Below the pieces are notes generated by a model. The model did not search any database. It saw only the letters and a list, made by a program, of their open reading frames with translations, and had not been told where the DNA came from. A stretch of DNA of 64,000 nucleotides from Leptolinea sp964420995 (GTDB taxonomy: Bacteria; Chloroflexota; Anaerolineae; Anaerolineales; Anaerolineaceae): assembly GCA_964420995.1 (NCBI GenBank), contig CAYQUX010000005.1:62001-126000 (forward strand), read 5' to 3'. The first letter of the stretch is position 1. Each line of letters opens with the position of its first letter. Shown here in pieces: positions 44,181-52,321 of this stretch. The translations under genes were made by a program, and so were the position numbers.

Positions 44181-45350
44181 TCAATCCAGCGCGATGGAAA
44201 ATGTTGAGGCAGAAGACCAGTTACTCGCGTTTCCCGCTTTGTCCTGTGCCCTTACCATCCAGCGATAAATTCCACCACATTGTACATTCGCGTTAACGCT
44301 CTTTCCGCTGACGGGCCCATACCCGGCGGCTGACTGCCATGTGCCCTTTTTCACCTGTATTTCCAGTTTTACATAATACCCGGCCACACCACTCATATCA
44401 TCGGTTGAAGGTTGCCATGCAAGCGTTTGAGTTGACCGGCAGGCAATTTTCAATCCATTGGCTGGAACAGCTGGAATAGGTACGGAGGGCGGTGTTGTGT
44501 CTTTTACGGGTATAACAGGTTTGATCGGTTGAACCGGTTTGATGGGTTGGACGGGTTGTACCTCAGGGAATGGGGTGTCAGTCGCGCAGGTGCCTTTTAC
44601 GGTCACGGTCAAAGATTTACTGATCTCAGTTCCATCCAGATTGATAACCCGCAGGGTGTAGAGTTCATTCTTGCACAGGCAAGCGGTATACGAACCATCG
44701 AAAGCCTGATCCACACCTCCAAAAATTACCCGTTGGGCGTTATTTACGCTCCAGTAGATATTGGTGCAAGCTCCTGCGTTAATCACGTCGGGTTTGGCAT
44801 AGAAGCTGACAGTGCTATTCGGGGGCAGTTGTGTGGGTGTTTTCGTGATAACCGGTGTCACCGAGATTACATTGGTTGGAGTAAATGTATTGACACGGGT
44901 AGGAGTGTCCGTGATTACAGGTGTGACACTGATTACATTTTCGACAATTTCTACTGCTGTTTTTCCCGCGATAACAATTCTCACAGTCGCGGGATCTGCC
45001 GCATTCCCCTGCGCGTCAAAACCCTGCACTTTTAATTCATAGGCACCTGGTTTTTCGGGTTTCCATTCCTGTTGAATGGCTAAAAAATCTGACCCGCTTT
45101 TCTCAGGCACATCTCGTCGAAATGGTTCTCCATTCACAGAGAGTACGACTTCGGCCACTCCTCCGGGCGCGAAGACGTGAGATTTCACATTTATAGGCTT
45201 ATCTGGTGAAATCGATGCGCCTTCTCTTGGCGAATCAATCCATGTTCGTGGACTGGAAAGAACCTCTTCCGAGCAGGATGTCAAGCCCAGAAAAATAAAT
45301 GCAATCAAACCCAGGAACAGCTTCTGTTTATATAACTGTCTTTTTTTCAT
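44181..45350 (-). CDS. exported lipoprotein with Ig-like domains and Thr/Pro-rich linkers
   Basis: The protein has about 389 residues from the ATG at 45350, which is preceded by GGAGGA; an ATG four codons earlier would place that ribosome site inside the gene. A lipoprotein signal ends in LGLTSC (Cys26). An Ig-like domain related to the one in the next gene follows (SPREGASISPDKPINV). Then comes a Thr/Pro linker with NVISVTPVIT twice, a second beta domain, a PVQPIKP repeat and a C-terminal fibronectin-like domain (YRWMVRAQDKAGNASNWS). Function unknown; probably envelope-bound and acting with the repeat protein encoded 21 bases downstream. Confidence 0.83.
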   Translation of the reverse strand: MKKRQLYKQKLFLGLIAFIFLGLTSCSEEVLSSPRTWIDSPREGASISPDKPINVKSHVFAPGGVAEVVLSVNGEPFRRDVPEKSGSDFLAIQQEWKPEKPGAYELKVQGFDAQGNAADPATVRIVIAGKTAVEIVENVISVTPVITDTPTRVNTFTPTNVISVTPVITKTPTQLPPNSTVSFYAKPDVINAGACTNIYWSVNNAQRVIFGGVDQAFDGSYTACLCKNELYTLRVINLDGTEISKSLTVTVKGTCATDTPFPEVQPVQPIKPVQPIKPVIPVKDTTPPSVPIPAVPANGLKIACRSTQTLAWQPSTDDMSGVAGYYVKLEIQVKKGTWQSAAGYGPVSGKSVNANVQCGGIYRWMVRAQDKAGNASNWSSASTFSIALD

Positions 45351-45361
45351 ATCTTCCTCCA

Positions 45362-45739
45362 TTACAAACCTTCTTGTTCTTCTTTATTCATCCATTTTTT
45401 GACTACATTCAAATCCAGTTCATCTTTTGGGATAAATGCCTCTGCGCCTGTATTTTTTGCTGAATTTGAAAGCAACTCTGCGCTGTCATGATGAGCGCTG
45501 ACAAGAATGACACGTAGATCCTTTTTTATTCTGCGTAATTTTCGTGCTCCAACCATTCCATTCTCCCCCGGCAGCATTACATCGATTACAGCCAGGTCGG
45601 GCTGAAATTCCCGGGTAAGTTTGAGTGCCGTGGAAATGTCTCCAGATTCGCCTATTACCGAAAAACCCGCGAAAGAAAGCAATTGACGCAACTGTCGTCG
45701 AAAGGAAGGCTGGTCATCTACAATCAACACACGGTTCAT
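45362..45739 (-). CDS. stand-alone response-regulator receiver (CheY-like)
   Basis: A single receiver domain of about 125 residues, with no output domain: RVLIVDDQPSFRRQ, phospho-acceptor Asp in LAVIDVMLPGENG, VILVSAH and the Lys in AFIPKDEL. The family-like start MNRVLIVDD at 45739 is chosen; an ATG at 45778 would add 13 residues. No clear ribosome site is visible for either. Its stop directly abuts the lipoprotein gene. It could be a phosphorelay partner of the kinase encoded upstream on the same strand; this is inference. Confidence 0.85.
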   Translation of the reverse strand: MNRVLIVDDQPSFRRQLRQLLSFAGFSVIGESGDISTALKLTREFQPDLAVIDVMLPGENGMVGARKLRRIKKDLRVILVSAHHDSAELLSNSAKNTGAEAFIPKDELDLNVVKKWMNKEEQEGL

Positions 45740-45820
45740 TTTTAATAATGGGAAAGAGAAAGGTGGAAGGATTTCCATTCACATAGTACAAAAAGTTAAT
45801 AAAATGGACATCGCTTTGAA

Positions 45821-45835
45821 GTACCAATTTGGTAC
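45821..45835. promoter_or_regulatory. GTACCAA dyad upstream of the receiver operon
   Basis: GTACCAATTTGGTAC is a perfect inverted repeat with 7-base arms and one central base, 42 bases upstream of the longer receiver start on the minus strand. The core GGTACC/GGTAC is repeated in the terminator stem next to it. It could be an operator for the receiver-lipoprotein operon. Confidence 0.35.
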
Positions 45836-45849
45836 CGAATTAAATAAAG

Positions 45850-45876
45850 AAAACCGGTACCGCAGTACCGGTTTTT
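45850..45876. terminator. intrinsic terminator after the GHL15-like gene
   Basis: Perfect 11-base stem AAAACCGGTAC (45850-45860) / GTACCGGTTTT (45865-45875), loop CGCA. On the minus strand it is followed by a T-rich stretch (complement of AATAAAGAAAA) and lies 25 bases after the stop of the minus-strand gene at 45901. It separates the kinase operon from the receiver operon. Confidence 0.85.
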
Positions 45877-45900
45877 CTCTCAAGGTAATAACAAATACTG

Positions 45901-47337
45901 TTATTCAGGAATGTTTTCGATCAAAATGGCAGCCTGGTGTGGTTTTAGAGAAATGTTGTCTATCATCGCGTAATCAATTCCCCATTGTGACGTATCGGCG
46001 TTTTCGGGAAGTATGCCTCCCCCATAGGGAATAGCCTGATGATAACTCCGTGGCAAGACGATATTCTTCTCCTCTTCGGAGGGATTTACGAGAATCAGAC
46101 CGTTGCTGTAGGTACGAGAATATACTCCCCAATCATCTTTCCATAGCGAACTTATTGATGTGGGAATACTTCCATAAAATTCACCCACTGGTATCTCGTA
46201 TTCTGGAAACCATTCCGGTTCACTGGAGTATTCAAAATTTAAAAACGTCTGATTTCCCTTAACCAAAAGGTAACTGCCTAGAATAAAAGTGCGGTCAGAT
46301 AAATCATTTTCCTTGACATATTGTTGGAGTAGAAGCACCCTGTCAAGATTGACCAGGCGTAGTATTCGATCCATTTGGAGCTGCCAATCACCATCCACGG
46401 ATGAAAAGTATTCACCCGTCGACCAGCGGGAAAATCCTTCAACCATTACGCCATCCACATAAACATAATCCGTGGTATCTCTGCCGGTAACCCATTCGCC
46501 AACATTAGGTATGAAATGATAATTTTGGAGATCGCCGGATTGCCCGAAGGCGATAAAACTTTCAATATTTCTCGCCCATTTTTGCTCAAAAGTGTCATCA
46601 TTTAAGGGCAGTTTTGGATTAAATCTATCATTCCCATAGAAATTCGGCGGGAATAGTCCATCCACAAACAAACCATCCGCTTTATTTGAAAGAAGCTGTC
46701 GAAGAACTTCCGTTTTCCAGTAATCACGCCATGAAGGATTGGTAATATCCATTAGATACCAACCCCAATCACAAAATATCACACGCTGATCACCGATTTC
46801 ATAAAACCATTCTTCCTTTGGGTCTTCCGGGTATTCCCGGATCCATTTTTCTCCCTCAATTACCTCAATCCATTTTCCACCCGGTTGGCAGGATTCATTT
46901 AATTTTTGATAACCCAATCCCAGTCCCAACCGATAATTCAACACGATAAAGTTCGGGTTATGTGCTCTCAAGCGGCGCGCGTCTGAGGCAAACACTTTTT
47001 GTGTTCCGGCGTAGTGTGTCGCAGAAAATTTGAATTGTTCCTCGGTCATTTGCCAGGTGGCCAGTTGATCATTAAAAACATGGATATTATCTTTTGTATT
47101 GGGAAATCCTCGAATTTTGATTTCCTCTTCAGGCATCGGTCTTATTTCGGATTTTGTCAGTATCACTCCCAGTTCTTTTCTGTCTTCCCTGGTTAAAAAC
47201 ACAAGTTCCAACAAACCATAAATGGTTAGGAAGCTCATCAATGTAATGGCAGCCAACTTTGCCACTGAAGTAAAGTTCAATTTTCCTGATGGCAGCTCTT
47301 GTTGAGAATCTGAAATTCCGGATTTATCAAGAGGCAT
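45901..47337 (-). CDS. membrane-anchored putative glycoside hydrolase, GHL15-like
   Basis: A 478-residue protein with one N-terminal membrane segment (about residues 25-47), probably a signal anchor with an outside catalytic domain. The central part resembles the GHL15 type of TIM-barrel glycosidase-like proteins: FIVLNYRLGLGLGYQ, DWGWYLMDITNPSWRDYW, the Asp-bearing KADGLFVDGLFPPNF and YVYVDGVMVEGFSRW. The C-terminus is a beta domain (GLILVNPSEEEKNIVL) like those of alpha-galactosidase-type enzymes. It overlaps the kinase stop by one base. Likely substrate is an external or self-made polysaccharide; this is inference. Confidence 0.75.
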   Translation of the reverse strand: MPLDKSGISDSQQELPSGKLNFTSVAKLAAITLMSFLTIYGLLELVFLTREDRKELGVILTKSEIRPMPEEEIKIRGFPNTKDNIHVFNDQLATWQMTEEQFKFSATHYAGTQKVFASDARRLRAHNPNFIVLNYRLGLGLGYQKLNESCQPGGKWIEVIEGEKWIREYPEDPKEEWFYEIGDQRVIFCDWGWYLMDITNPSWRDYWKTEVLRQLLSNKADGLFVDGLFPPNFYGNDRFNPKLPLNDDTFEQKWARNIESFIAFGQSGDLQNYHFIPNVGEWVTGRDTTDYVYVDGVMVEGFSRWSTGEYFSSVDGDWQLQMDRILRLVNLDRVLLLQQYVKENDLSDRTFILGSYLLVKGNQTFLNFEYSSEPEWFPEYEIPVGEFYGSIPTSISSLWKDDWGVYSRTYSNGLILVNPSEEEKNIVLPRSYHQAIPYGGGILPENADTSQWGIDYAMIDNISLKPHQAAILIENIPE

Positions 47338-49595
47338 TATCGTGCCGCTTTCTCTTCATTTTGCCATGTGATTGTAATTGTTGTACCACTACCAGGTTTT
47401 GAATCGATCATCCATGTGCCGCCAATCAGATTCACCCTCTCTCTCATTCCAACCAACCCAAAATGTCCCCTGGATGTCAATCCATGCAACGTATCAGGCG
47501 CGGAAAAACCCATTCCATCATCTTTTATGATCATGAACAATTTCCTTTCCTGCCAGGCCAGAGATATGGATACGTTTTTTGCTTTTGCGTGCTTTCCAAT
47601 ATTCACGAGTGCTTCCTGTGCCACCCGGTAAAGGTTCACACTCACTTCACCAGGCAATGAACGCAGTACCGCGTCAGCGCACAGGTCACATGTCACCTGT
47701 ATGGAATTTTGGGTTGCCCATTCCATAAACAATGACTTCAGCGCGGCACTTAATCCGATCGCGTCCAGCATTGGGGGTCGTAAATCCGCGCAGACCTGCC
47801 GTAATTCATTTGAAAGTTGTCGGATTTCTGTTCGCATCTCTGTTAAAGATTCAGTCAATAGTGGATCCAAATCTTTATTGTTTATTAGCAAACCAATCTG
47901 GATGTTCATTCCAACCAGAGCTTGAATGGGGCTGTCATGCAGGTCACGAGCCAGACGGGCGCGTTCATCTTCACGCGATCTTAACAATTGCCTTTGTGTT
48001 TGGTTTAATGCATCCTGACTGGCTTTGATTTCATCCAATTGATTTCGCAGCGTCTCTATGGTCAACGCGTTATTTAATGCGATTTCCGCCTGTTGACTGA
48101 TCGTGTTCAAAATGCGAATGTCTACATTGGAAAGGTCATCTCCATCAGAATGTGATTCAACAGTCCACTGTGCAGGAATAGCAGTCTGGAATATATATCT
48201 GAAGTGTGTATCCATTCTGGGTATGGAAGGTAACCCATCATTTTGGCTTCTTATCCATAATCCCGCTTCCTTTATTCGCATGATTTTTGGAACCTGGTTG
48301 GTCAAAATATCATGTATCTGTTCTCTGGTTGTGCTTCGCGCCAACTTGTTACTGATGTTTTCAATCACTGAGGGATAGTCATACCAACTTCCGTAAAAAA
48401 GCTTGTCCACTCGACGTTGGATGCCAGATCGAATTCCGTTAAAAGTCCACCCAATCCATAATGTCAACAGAAAGAAAGTAAAAATTTGAATAAATGAGTC
48501 ATCAGGTATGTTTTGAAATATAAAAACATACGGTATTAAATACACAGCAAATATCCCGCTTGACAGAAAAGCGTATACCAGGGTCCTGTTTATTATCCGG
48601 TCAATACCAAATAAATTAAAATGCTGTGTTGCATAGAGATAACTTATCGGCGCGGCGATCAGAGACAATACAGCCATCCATTCTGGAAGGTATATCGGCG
48701 AATTTAACGCTTTGGGAATTAAATGGAAAAGAATCGGAAAAGCGACTGCCACAAGCGCACCAAATGTGACCACGCGCGTTCTTCTACGTTGTTCAATGGA
48801 TGTGCGATACCGGTAAACATATGTCATCATTGCAACAGTCAGACTCGTGACCAGACTGATATAAACGCTAACAATTTGCCTGTACCATGGCAAGTCAAAA
48901 AGCCAGTAAAGTAATATGCAAACGGCTGAACCATAGAGAATGGTTAGCCAGGATACTCGTTTGAATCCGTCGCCGAGTTTTATTGGAGCGCTGATAACGT
49001 AATGCAGAATGATGGCCGGGATAAGGCAAAAACAAGCTCTGGCAATTGGCATTAATTCAACCGGTGGATTCCACGGGAATTGAAATGAAAAAATGATGAG
49101 CGCCAGCGCTCCAATACATGTTGCCAGAACATACAGGACACGAATTTCCAGATTCCAGAACCTGCGTATTAATAATAATGTCGCAATTCCCCAGTATGAT
49201 AAGGCAACCAGCAGCGCGCTGATGAACGCCAGGTAATTCAGCGTTACCAATCGCACCGCGGGAATTTGCAATGAAAGAATAGCCCCCCTTCTTTCCAATT
49301 TCACGTCATGTGTCCGGGGTATTTCTGGAAACCACCAATTTTCAAATGCAACGCCGTCCACAGTGAGAAGTACATCGCCGGGTTCAAGCCCGGCCATATC
49401 CGCTTTTCCACGCTCGATGATATAGTGGACAGTGGAAGAACCGGGGGCATCGAGATAGAAGTCCATGGTCGGAGTATTCCACTCATAATAGGTCACGAAA
49501 ACCATAAGCGCAGGAATAGCAATAACAAGGATTATCAGAAATCCTGTCCCCAAATTACTCCATACATTTTTTAATGTGTTCACCCGAACAATCAC
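47337..49595 (-). CDS. multi-membrane sensor histidine kinase with N-terminal PDZ-like domain (NarX/DegS type)
   Basis: A 752-residue kinase starting at GTG three bases after the regulator stop. A first membrane helix (about 15-36) is followed by a PDZ-like segment outside the membrane (GKADMAGLEPGDVLLTVDG, about residues 45-115), then about eight membrane helices (120-360) and a poorly conserved sensor region. The HisKA_3 dimerisation part has the H-box ARLARDLHDSPIQALVGM, followed by HATPase motifs (LYRVAQEALVNIGKHAKAK, DDGMGFSAP, GHFGLVGMRERV). It should phosphorylate the NarL-type regulator. A PDZ domain suggests it senses peptide or protein C-termini. Confidence 0.9.
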   Translation of the reverse strand: MIVRVNTLKNVWSNLGTGFLIILVIAIPALMVFVTYYEWNTPTMDFYLDAPGSSTVHYIIERGKADMAGLEPGDVLLTVDGVAFENWWFPEIPRTHDVKLERRGAILSLQIPAVRLVTLNYLAFISALLVALSYWGIATLLLIRRFWNLEIRVLYVLATCIGALALIIFSFQFPWNPPVELMPIARACFCLIPAIILHYVISAPIKLGDGFKRVSWLTILYGSAVCILLYWLFDLPWYRQIVSVYISLVTSLTVAMMTYVYRYRTSIEQRRRTRVVTFGALVAVAFPILFHLIPKALNSPIYLPEWMAVLSLIAAPISYLYATQHFNLFGIDRIINRTLVYAFLSSGIFAVYLIPYVFIFQNIPDDSFIQIFTFFLLTLWIGWTFNGIRSGIQRRVDKLFYGSWYDYPSVIENISNKLARSTTREQIHDILTNQVPKIMRIKEAGLWIRSQNDGLPSIPRMDTHFRYIFQTAIPAQWTVESHSDGDDLSNVDIRILNTISQQAEIALNNALTIETLRNQLDEIKASQDALNQTQRQLLRSREDERARLARDLHDSPIQALVGMNIQIGLLINNKDLDPLLTESLTEMRTEIRQLSNELRQVCADLRPPMLDAIGLSAALKSLFMEWATQNSIQVTCDLCADAVLRSLPGEVSVNLYRVAQEALVNIGKHAKAKNVSISLAWQERKLFMIIKDDGMGFSAPDTLHGLTSRGHFGLVGMRERVNLIGGTWMIDSKPGSGTTITITWQNEEKAAR

Positions 49596-49598
49596 TTT

Positions 49599-50261
49599 TT
49601 AGGTTATGCGGGAAATGCCATGTTGAATGGCATAAAGCATGGCTTCCGCCCTTGTTTTAACCCCCATCTTCGAATAGATCGTGCTGATATGGTTTTGCAC
49701 TGTCCGTTTTGTTAAAGTCAAGCGATCCGCTATGGCTGTATTGTCCAATCCCTGACCTAAAAGCTGAAGAATTTCCAATTCCCTGGGCGTCAAATCATCG
49801 TCGCTCAAACCTGAGCAGGCAGAATTAATTCTTTCCTGGTCATGTTTTACGACCTTCTGAATAATCTGGCTGGCGATGGATGGGCTCAACCAGCTCTTTC
49901 CGCGAGCGGCGGCCCGTACGGCGTTGGCAAGCGTCTCAAGGGCTTCATCCTTCAGGATATAGCCAACCGCGCCGTTTTCCAGAATCGAGAGAATCATCTG
50001 AGGATCATCATGGGCGGTTAGTATAAGGATGGCTGTTTTCGGATTTTTATTTTGGAGATTGGAGGTCACTTCCAGTCCATTCTTATCGGGCAAACCAATA
50101 TCCAAAACCAGTACATCCGGCATAAAGCGTTCTACAAGCAGTATGGCATCCTCCCCGCATCCTCCCTCTGCCAAAACATGAATATCACCCGTACCATCAA
50201 GTATGGCTTTCATACCCGCCCGGACAATCGGATGATCATCAACTATAACCACATTGATCAT
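49599..50261 (-). CDS. NarL/LuxR-type response regulator
   Basis: A 220-residue regulator: receiver with VVIVDDHPIVRAGMK, phospho-acceptor in VLVLDIGLPDKNG and the switch lysine in GYILKDEA. The C-terminal LuxR helix-turn-helix is LTPRELEILQLLGQGLDNTAIADRLTLTKRTVQNHISTIYSKMGV. It is the first gene of the kinase/GHL15 operon, so likely the direct partner of the adjacent HisKA_3 kinase. AGGA lies 8 bases before the ATG. Confidence 0.94.
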   Translation of the reverse strand: MINVVIVDDHPIVRAGMKAILDGTGDIHVLAEGGCGEDAILLVERFMPDVLVLDIGLPDKNGLEVTSNLQNKNPKTAILILTAHDDPQMILSILENGAVGYILKDEALETLANAVRAAARGKSWLSPSIASQIIQKVVKHDQERINSACSGLSDDDLTPRELEILQLLGQGLDNTAIADRLTLTKRTVQNHISTIYSKMGVKTRAEAMLYAIQHGISRIT

Positions 50262-50324
50262 AATAATTTCCTGAATACAAAACAGGATATTTTATTTTAG
50301 CGTATTCAACATAAGAATAATATA

Positions 50325-50360
50325 TAAGAAAAGGCAGGTTCGCAATTGGAACCTGCCTTT
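50325..50360 (-). terminator. intrinsic terminator downstream of tRNA-His
   Basis: Perfect 12-base stem on the plus strand AAAGGCAGGTTC (50330-50341) / GAACCTGCCTTT (50349-50360), 7-base loop. Read on the minus strand it ends in TTTTCTTAT. It begins 3 bases after the tRNA 3' end. Confidence 0.88.
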
Positions 50361-50363
50361 CAG

Positions 50364-50436
50364 GGTGGCTGATGGGTTTCGAACCCACAACATCCACATC
50401 CACAGTGTGGCGCTCTGCCGTTGAGCTACAGCCACC
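50364..50436 (-). tRNA. tRNA-His (GTG anticodon)
   Basis: The minus strand folds as a full cloverleaf: acceptor GTGGCTG/CAGCCAC, D-arm with AGCTCAACGGCAGAGC, anticodon loop CTGTGGA with anticodon GTG, and T-arm GTGGGTTCGAAACCCAT. An encoded extra G opposite the discriminator C at the 5' end is the tRNA-His hallmark (G-1). CCA is not encoded. It lies 49 bases after hisS on the same strand. Confidence 0.96.
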
Positions 50437-50485
50437 ATAAACGCGGGTTATTTTATCACAGCCCTACAACACGGGCAAGCATTCC

Positions 50486-51754
50486 TTATCCCAACATTTC
50501 AAGGATTGTCTTCGCGGCTTCCTTACTGGAAACCATCTTTTGTTCCCTCAAAGCCAGGTTTTTTATCGTCACCATACCTGAGGCTGCTTCATCTGGACCT
50601 TGAATCACAGCAAAACGTATACCTTTACGATCAGCAAATTTCAATTGTTTTGGCAGTTTGACAGCTTCCGGATACGTCACCACCTGAATTCCGGCCTTGC
50701 GTAACTCGTTCGCAAGAGCAAACGATGAAGGCAGCAAATTTTCATCAAAGACAGTCATCAGTACAGATTTATTAATCGCCTGCCTCAATGAAAGCTTCCC
50801 GTATTTTTGTAAAAGCAGAGTGACCATAACATCACCCATGGCAAATCCAACACCAGGAAGAGGGCTGCCTCCCACATCTCCCACCAGGTTGTCATACCGT
50901 CCGCCGCCAAATACGGCGCGCCCCTCACCGGTAGCATCACGGCCTTCAAAAACCGTTCCTGTGTAATATTCCAAACCACGAATGATTTGTGGATCAAAAA
51001 CGACAAATTCACGCAATCCCATGGCTTCAAGCACTTCGAAGAATCGCACCAGTTCGTCTGATTTCCTCCATAATTCTTTATCTGCCAGGATTCCACAAAG
51101 GTTTGAAAATTGTGTTTCTGTCAATCCGCATTCAATGGCGTATTCTTTCCAGGCATCTGGTGATAACTTGTCACGCCGATCAATCACATGAAATACTGTC
51201 TTCCGTTTTTCCACGGCAATCCCCAGTTCGCCCAGAACGAAATCCATCAGCCGGCGGTTATTAATGAATATCTTTACATCCGCAGGTGTTAGACCGACGC
51301 TCTGGAAAAAGCTGGCAGCCACAGCCACAAGTTCAGCATCCGCTTCCGGTGAATCTACGCCAAGCAAATCAATATTCCACTGGAAAAACTCACGGGTGCG
51401 TCCCTTTTGCGGTCTTTCATAACGCCAGAACGGTCCAAAAGACCACCATCGTACCGGGAATGCCAGTTCGTTCTGCTTTTGGGCAATCATACGCGCGAGA
51501 GTCGGGGTCAGTTCAGGGCGCAGGGTTATCTGGTCGCCGCCGCGATCCGAAAAGACAAACGATTGCTCCTTAACCAGCTCTTCTCCCGATTTGGCCGCGT
51601 AGAGTTCCAACCGTTCAAGTATCGGACCCTCCCATTCCTCATATCCAAAGGAAGAGCTGACCATTTTGATTTGTTGATATAACCAGGTCCGGATTGACAT
51701 CTCTTCCGGATAAAAATCTCTTGTGCCTTTAACTGGTTGTATCAATGGTTTCAT
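50486..51754 (-). CDS. hisS: histidyl-tRNA synthetase
   Basis: A 422-residue class II synthetase from the ATG at 51754, which has GGAG ten bases upstream; an ATG at 51829 would add 25 residues unlike the family. Visible: the start MKPLIQPVKGTRDFYPEE, motif 2 FRYERPQKGRTREFFQWNID, the histidine motif GLEYYTGTVFEG and motif 3 GGGRYDNLVGDVGGSPLPGVGFAMG, then a C-terminal anticodon-binding domain. It charges tRNA-His, whose gene follows directly downstream. Confidence 0.96.
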   Translation of the reverse strand: MKPLIQPVKGTRDFYPEEMSIRTWLYQQIKMVSSSFGYEEWEGPILERLELYAAKSGEELVKEQSFVFSDRGGDQITLRPELTPTLARMIAQKQNELAFPVRWWSFGPFWRYERPQKGRTREFFQWNIDLLGVDSPEADAELVAVAASFFQSVGLTPADVKIFINNRRLMDFVLGELGIAVEKRKTVFHVIDRRDKLSPDAWKEYAIECGLTETQFSNLCGILADKELWRKSDELVRFFEVLEAMGLREFVVFDPQIIRGLEYYTGTVFEGRDATGEGRAVFGGGRYDNLVGDVGGSPLPGVGFAMGDVMVTLLLQKYGKLSLRQAINKSVLMTVFDENLLPSSFALANELRKAGIQVVTYPEAVKLPKQLKFADRKGIRFAVIQGPDEAASGMVTIKNLALREQKMVSSKEAAKTILEMLG

Positions 51755-51824
51755 TTGAGTCTCCGATAGTGTGGGAATTTGACTATTAAACCATGTTTTT
51801 CCTGTTTCGTTTAATATCAGTAAA

Positions 51825-51853
51825 TCCATATCTGTTTTCTCGAATTAAATCAA
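51825..51853 (-). promoter_or_regulatory. possible promoter of hisS/tRNA-His
   Basis: On the minus strand, TTGATT (51853-51848) and TATGGA (51830-51825) are 17 bases apart, about 70 bases before the hisS ATG. Moderate match only. Confidence 0.35.
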
Positions 51854-51925
51854 CATACTTCTGGCTTCACATGATAAACTTGTGTAAAATTTCAAAATAT
51901 ATAAAATATTTTCCAAGAGAAGTCC

Positions 51926-52312
51926 ATGAATGCTACAGAACTGATTAAAACAATCGATGGCACCCTGATCAATACTGACGCCGACCTGAGCAGGGAAATA
52001 AAAGGTGGGTGCGGTGCCGATTTAATGAGTGATGTTCTGGCATCCATACAACCAGAAGCTGTCCTTCTAACAGGTCTGTGTAATCCACAGGTTGTACGCA
52101 CCGCTCAGATGGCTGATGTGGCCGCCATTGTCCTTGTCAGAGGAAAACTTCCCCCCAAGGAAACCATCGATCTGGCTAACAGGGAACGTATCCCTCTGAT
52201 CACAAGTCCATTTGGCATGTTTGAACTTTGCGGGCGTTTGTACCAAAATGGATTAAAGAGTTTTGAATCATCTGTTGCTGATGGCGATTGCAACTGCGAT
52301 GAAATCTCATAA
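51926..52312 (+). CDS. DRTGG-domain protein (first copy)
   Basis: A 128-residue protein of the DRTGG fold (GCGADLMSDVLASIQPEAVLLTGLCNPQVVRTAQMAD, then AIVLVRGKLPPKETIDLANRERIPLI), ending in a Cys-containing tail GDCNCDEIS. DRTGG domains are ligand-binding modules of unknown ligand. Small stand-alone versions sit next to CBS-ATPase and hydrogenase genes in many anaerobes. Related in pattern to the second copy at 53322. It opens the sensory set before the hydrogenase operon. Confidence 0.83.
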   Translation: MNATELIKTIDGTLINTDADLSREIKGGCGADLMSDVLASIQPEAVLLTGLCNPQVVRTAQMADVAAIVLVRGKLPPKETIDLANRERIPLITSPFGMFELCGRLYQNGLKSFESSVADGDCNCDEIS

Positions 52313-52321
52313 AAGCTGACA

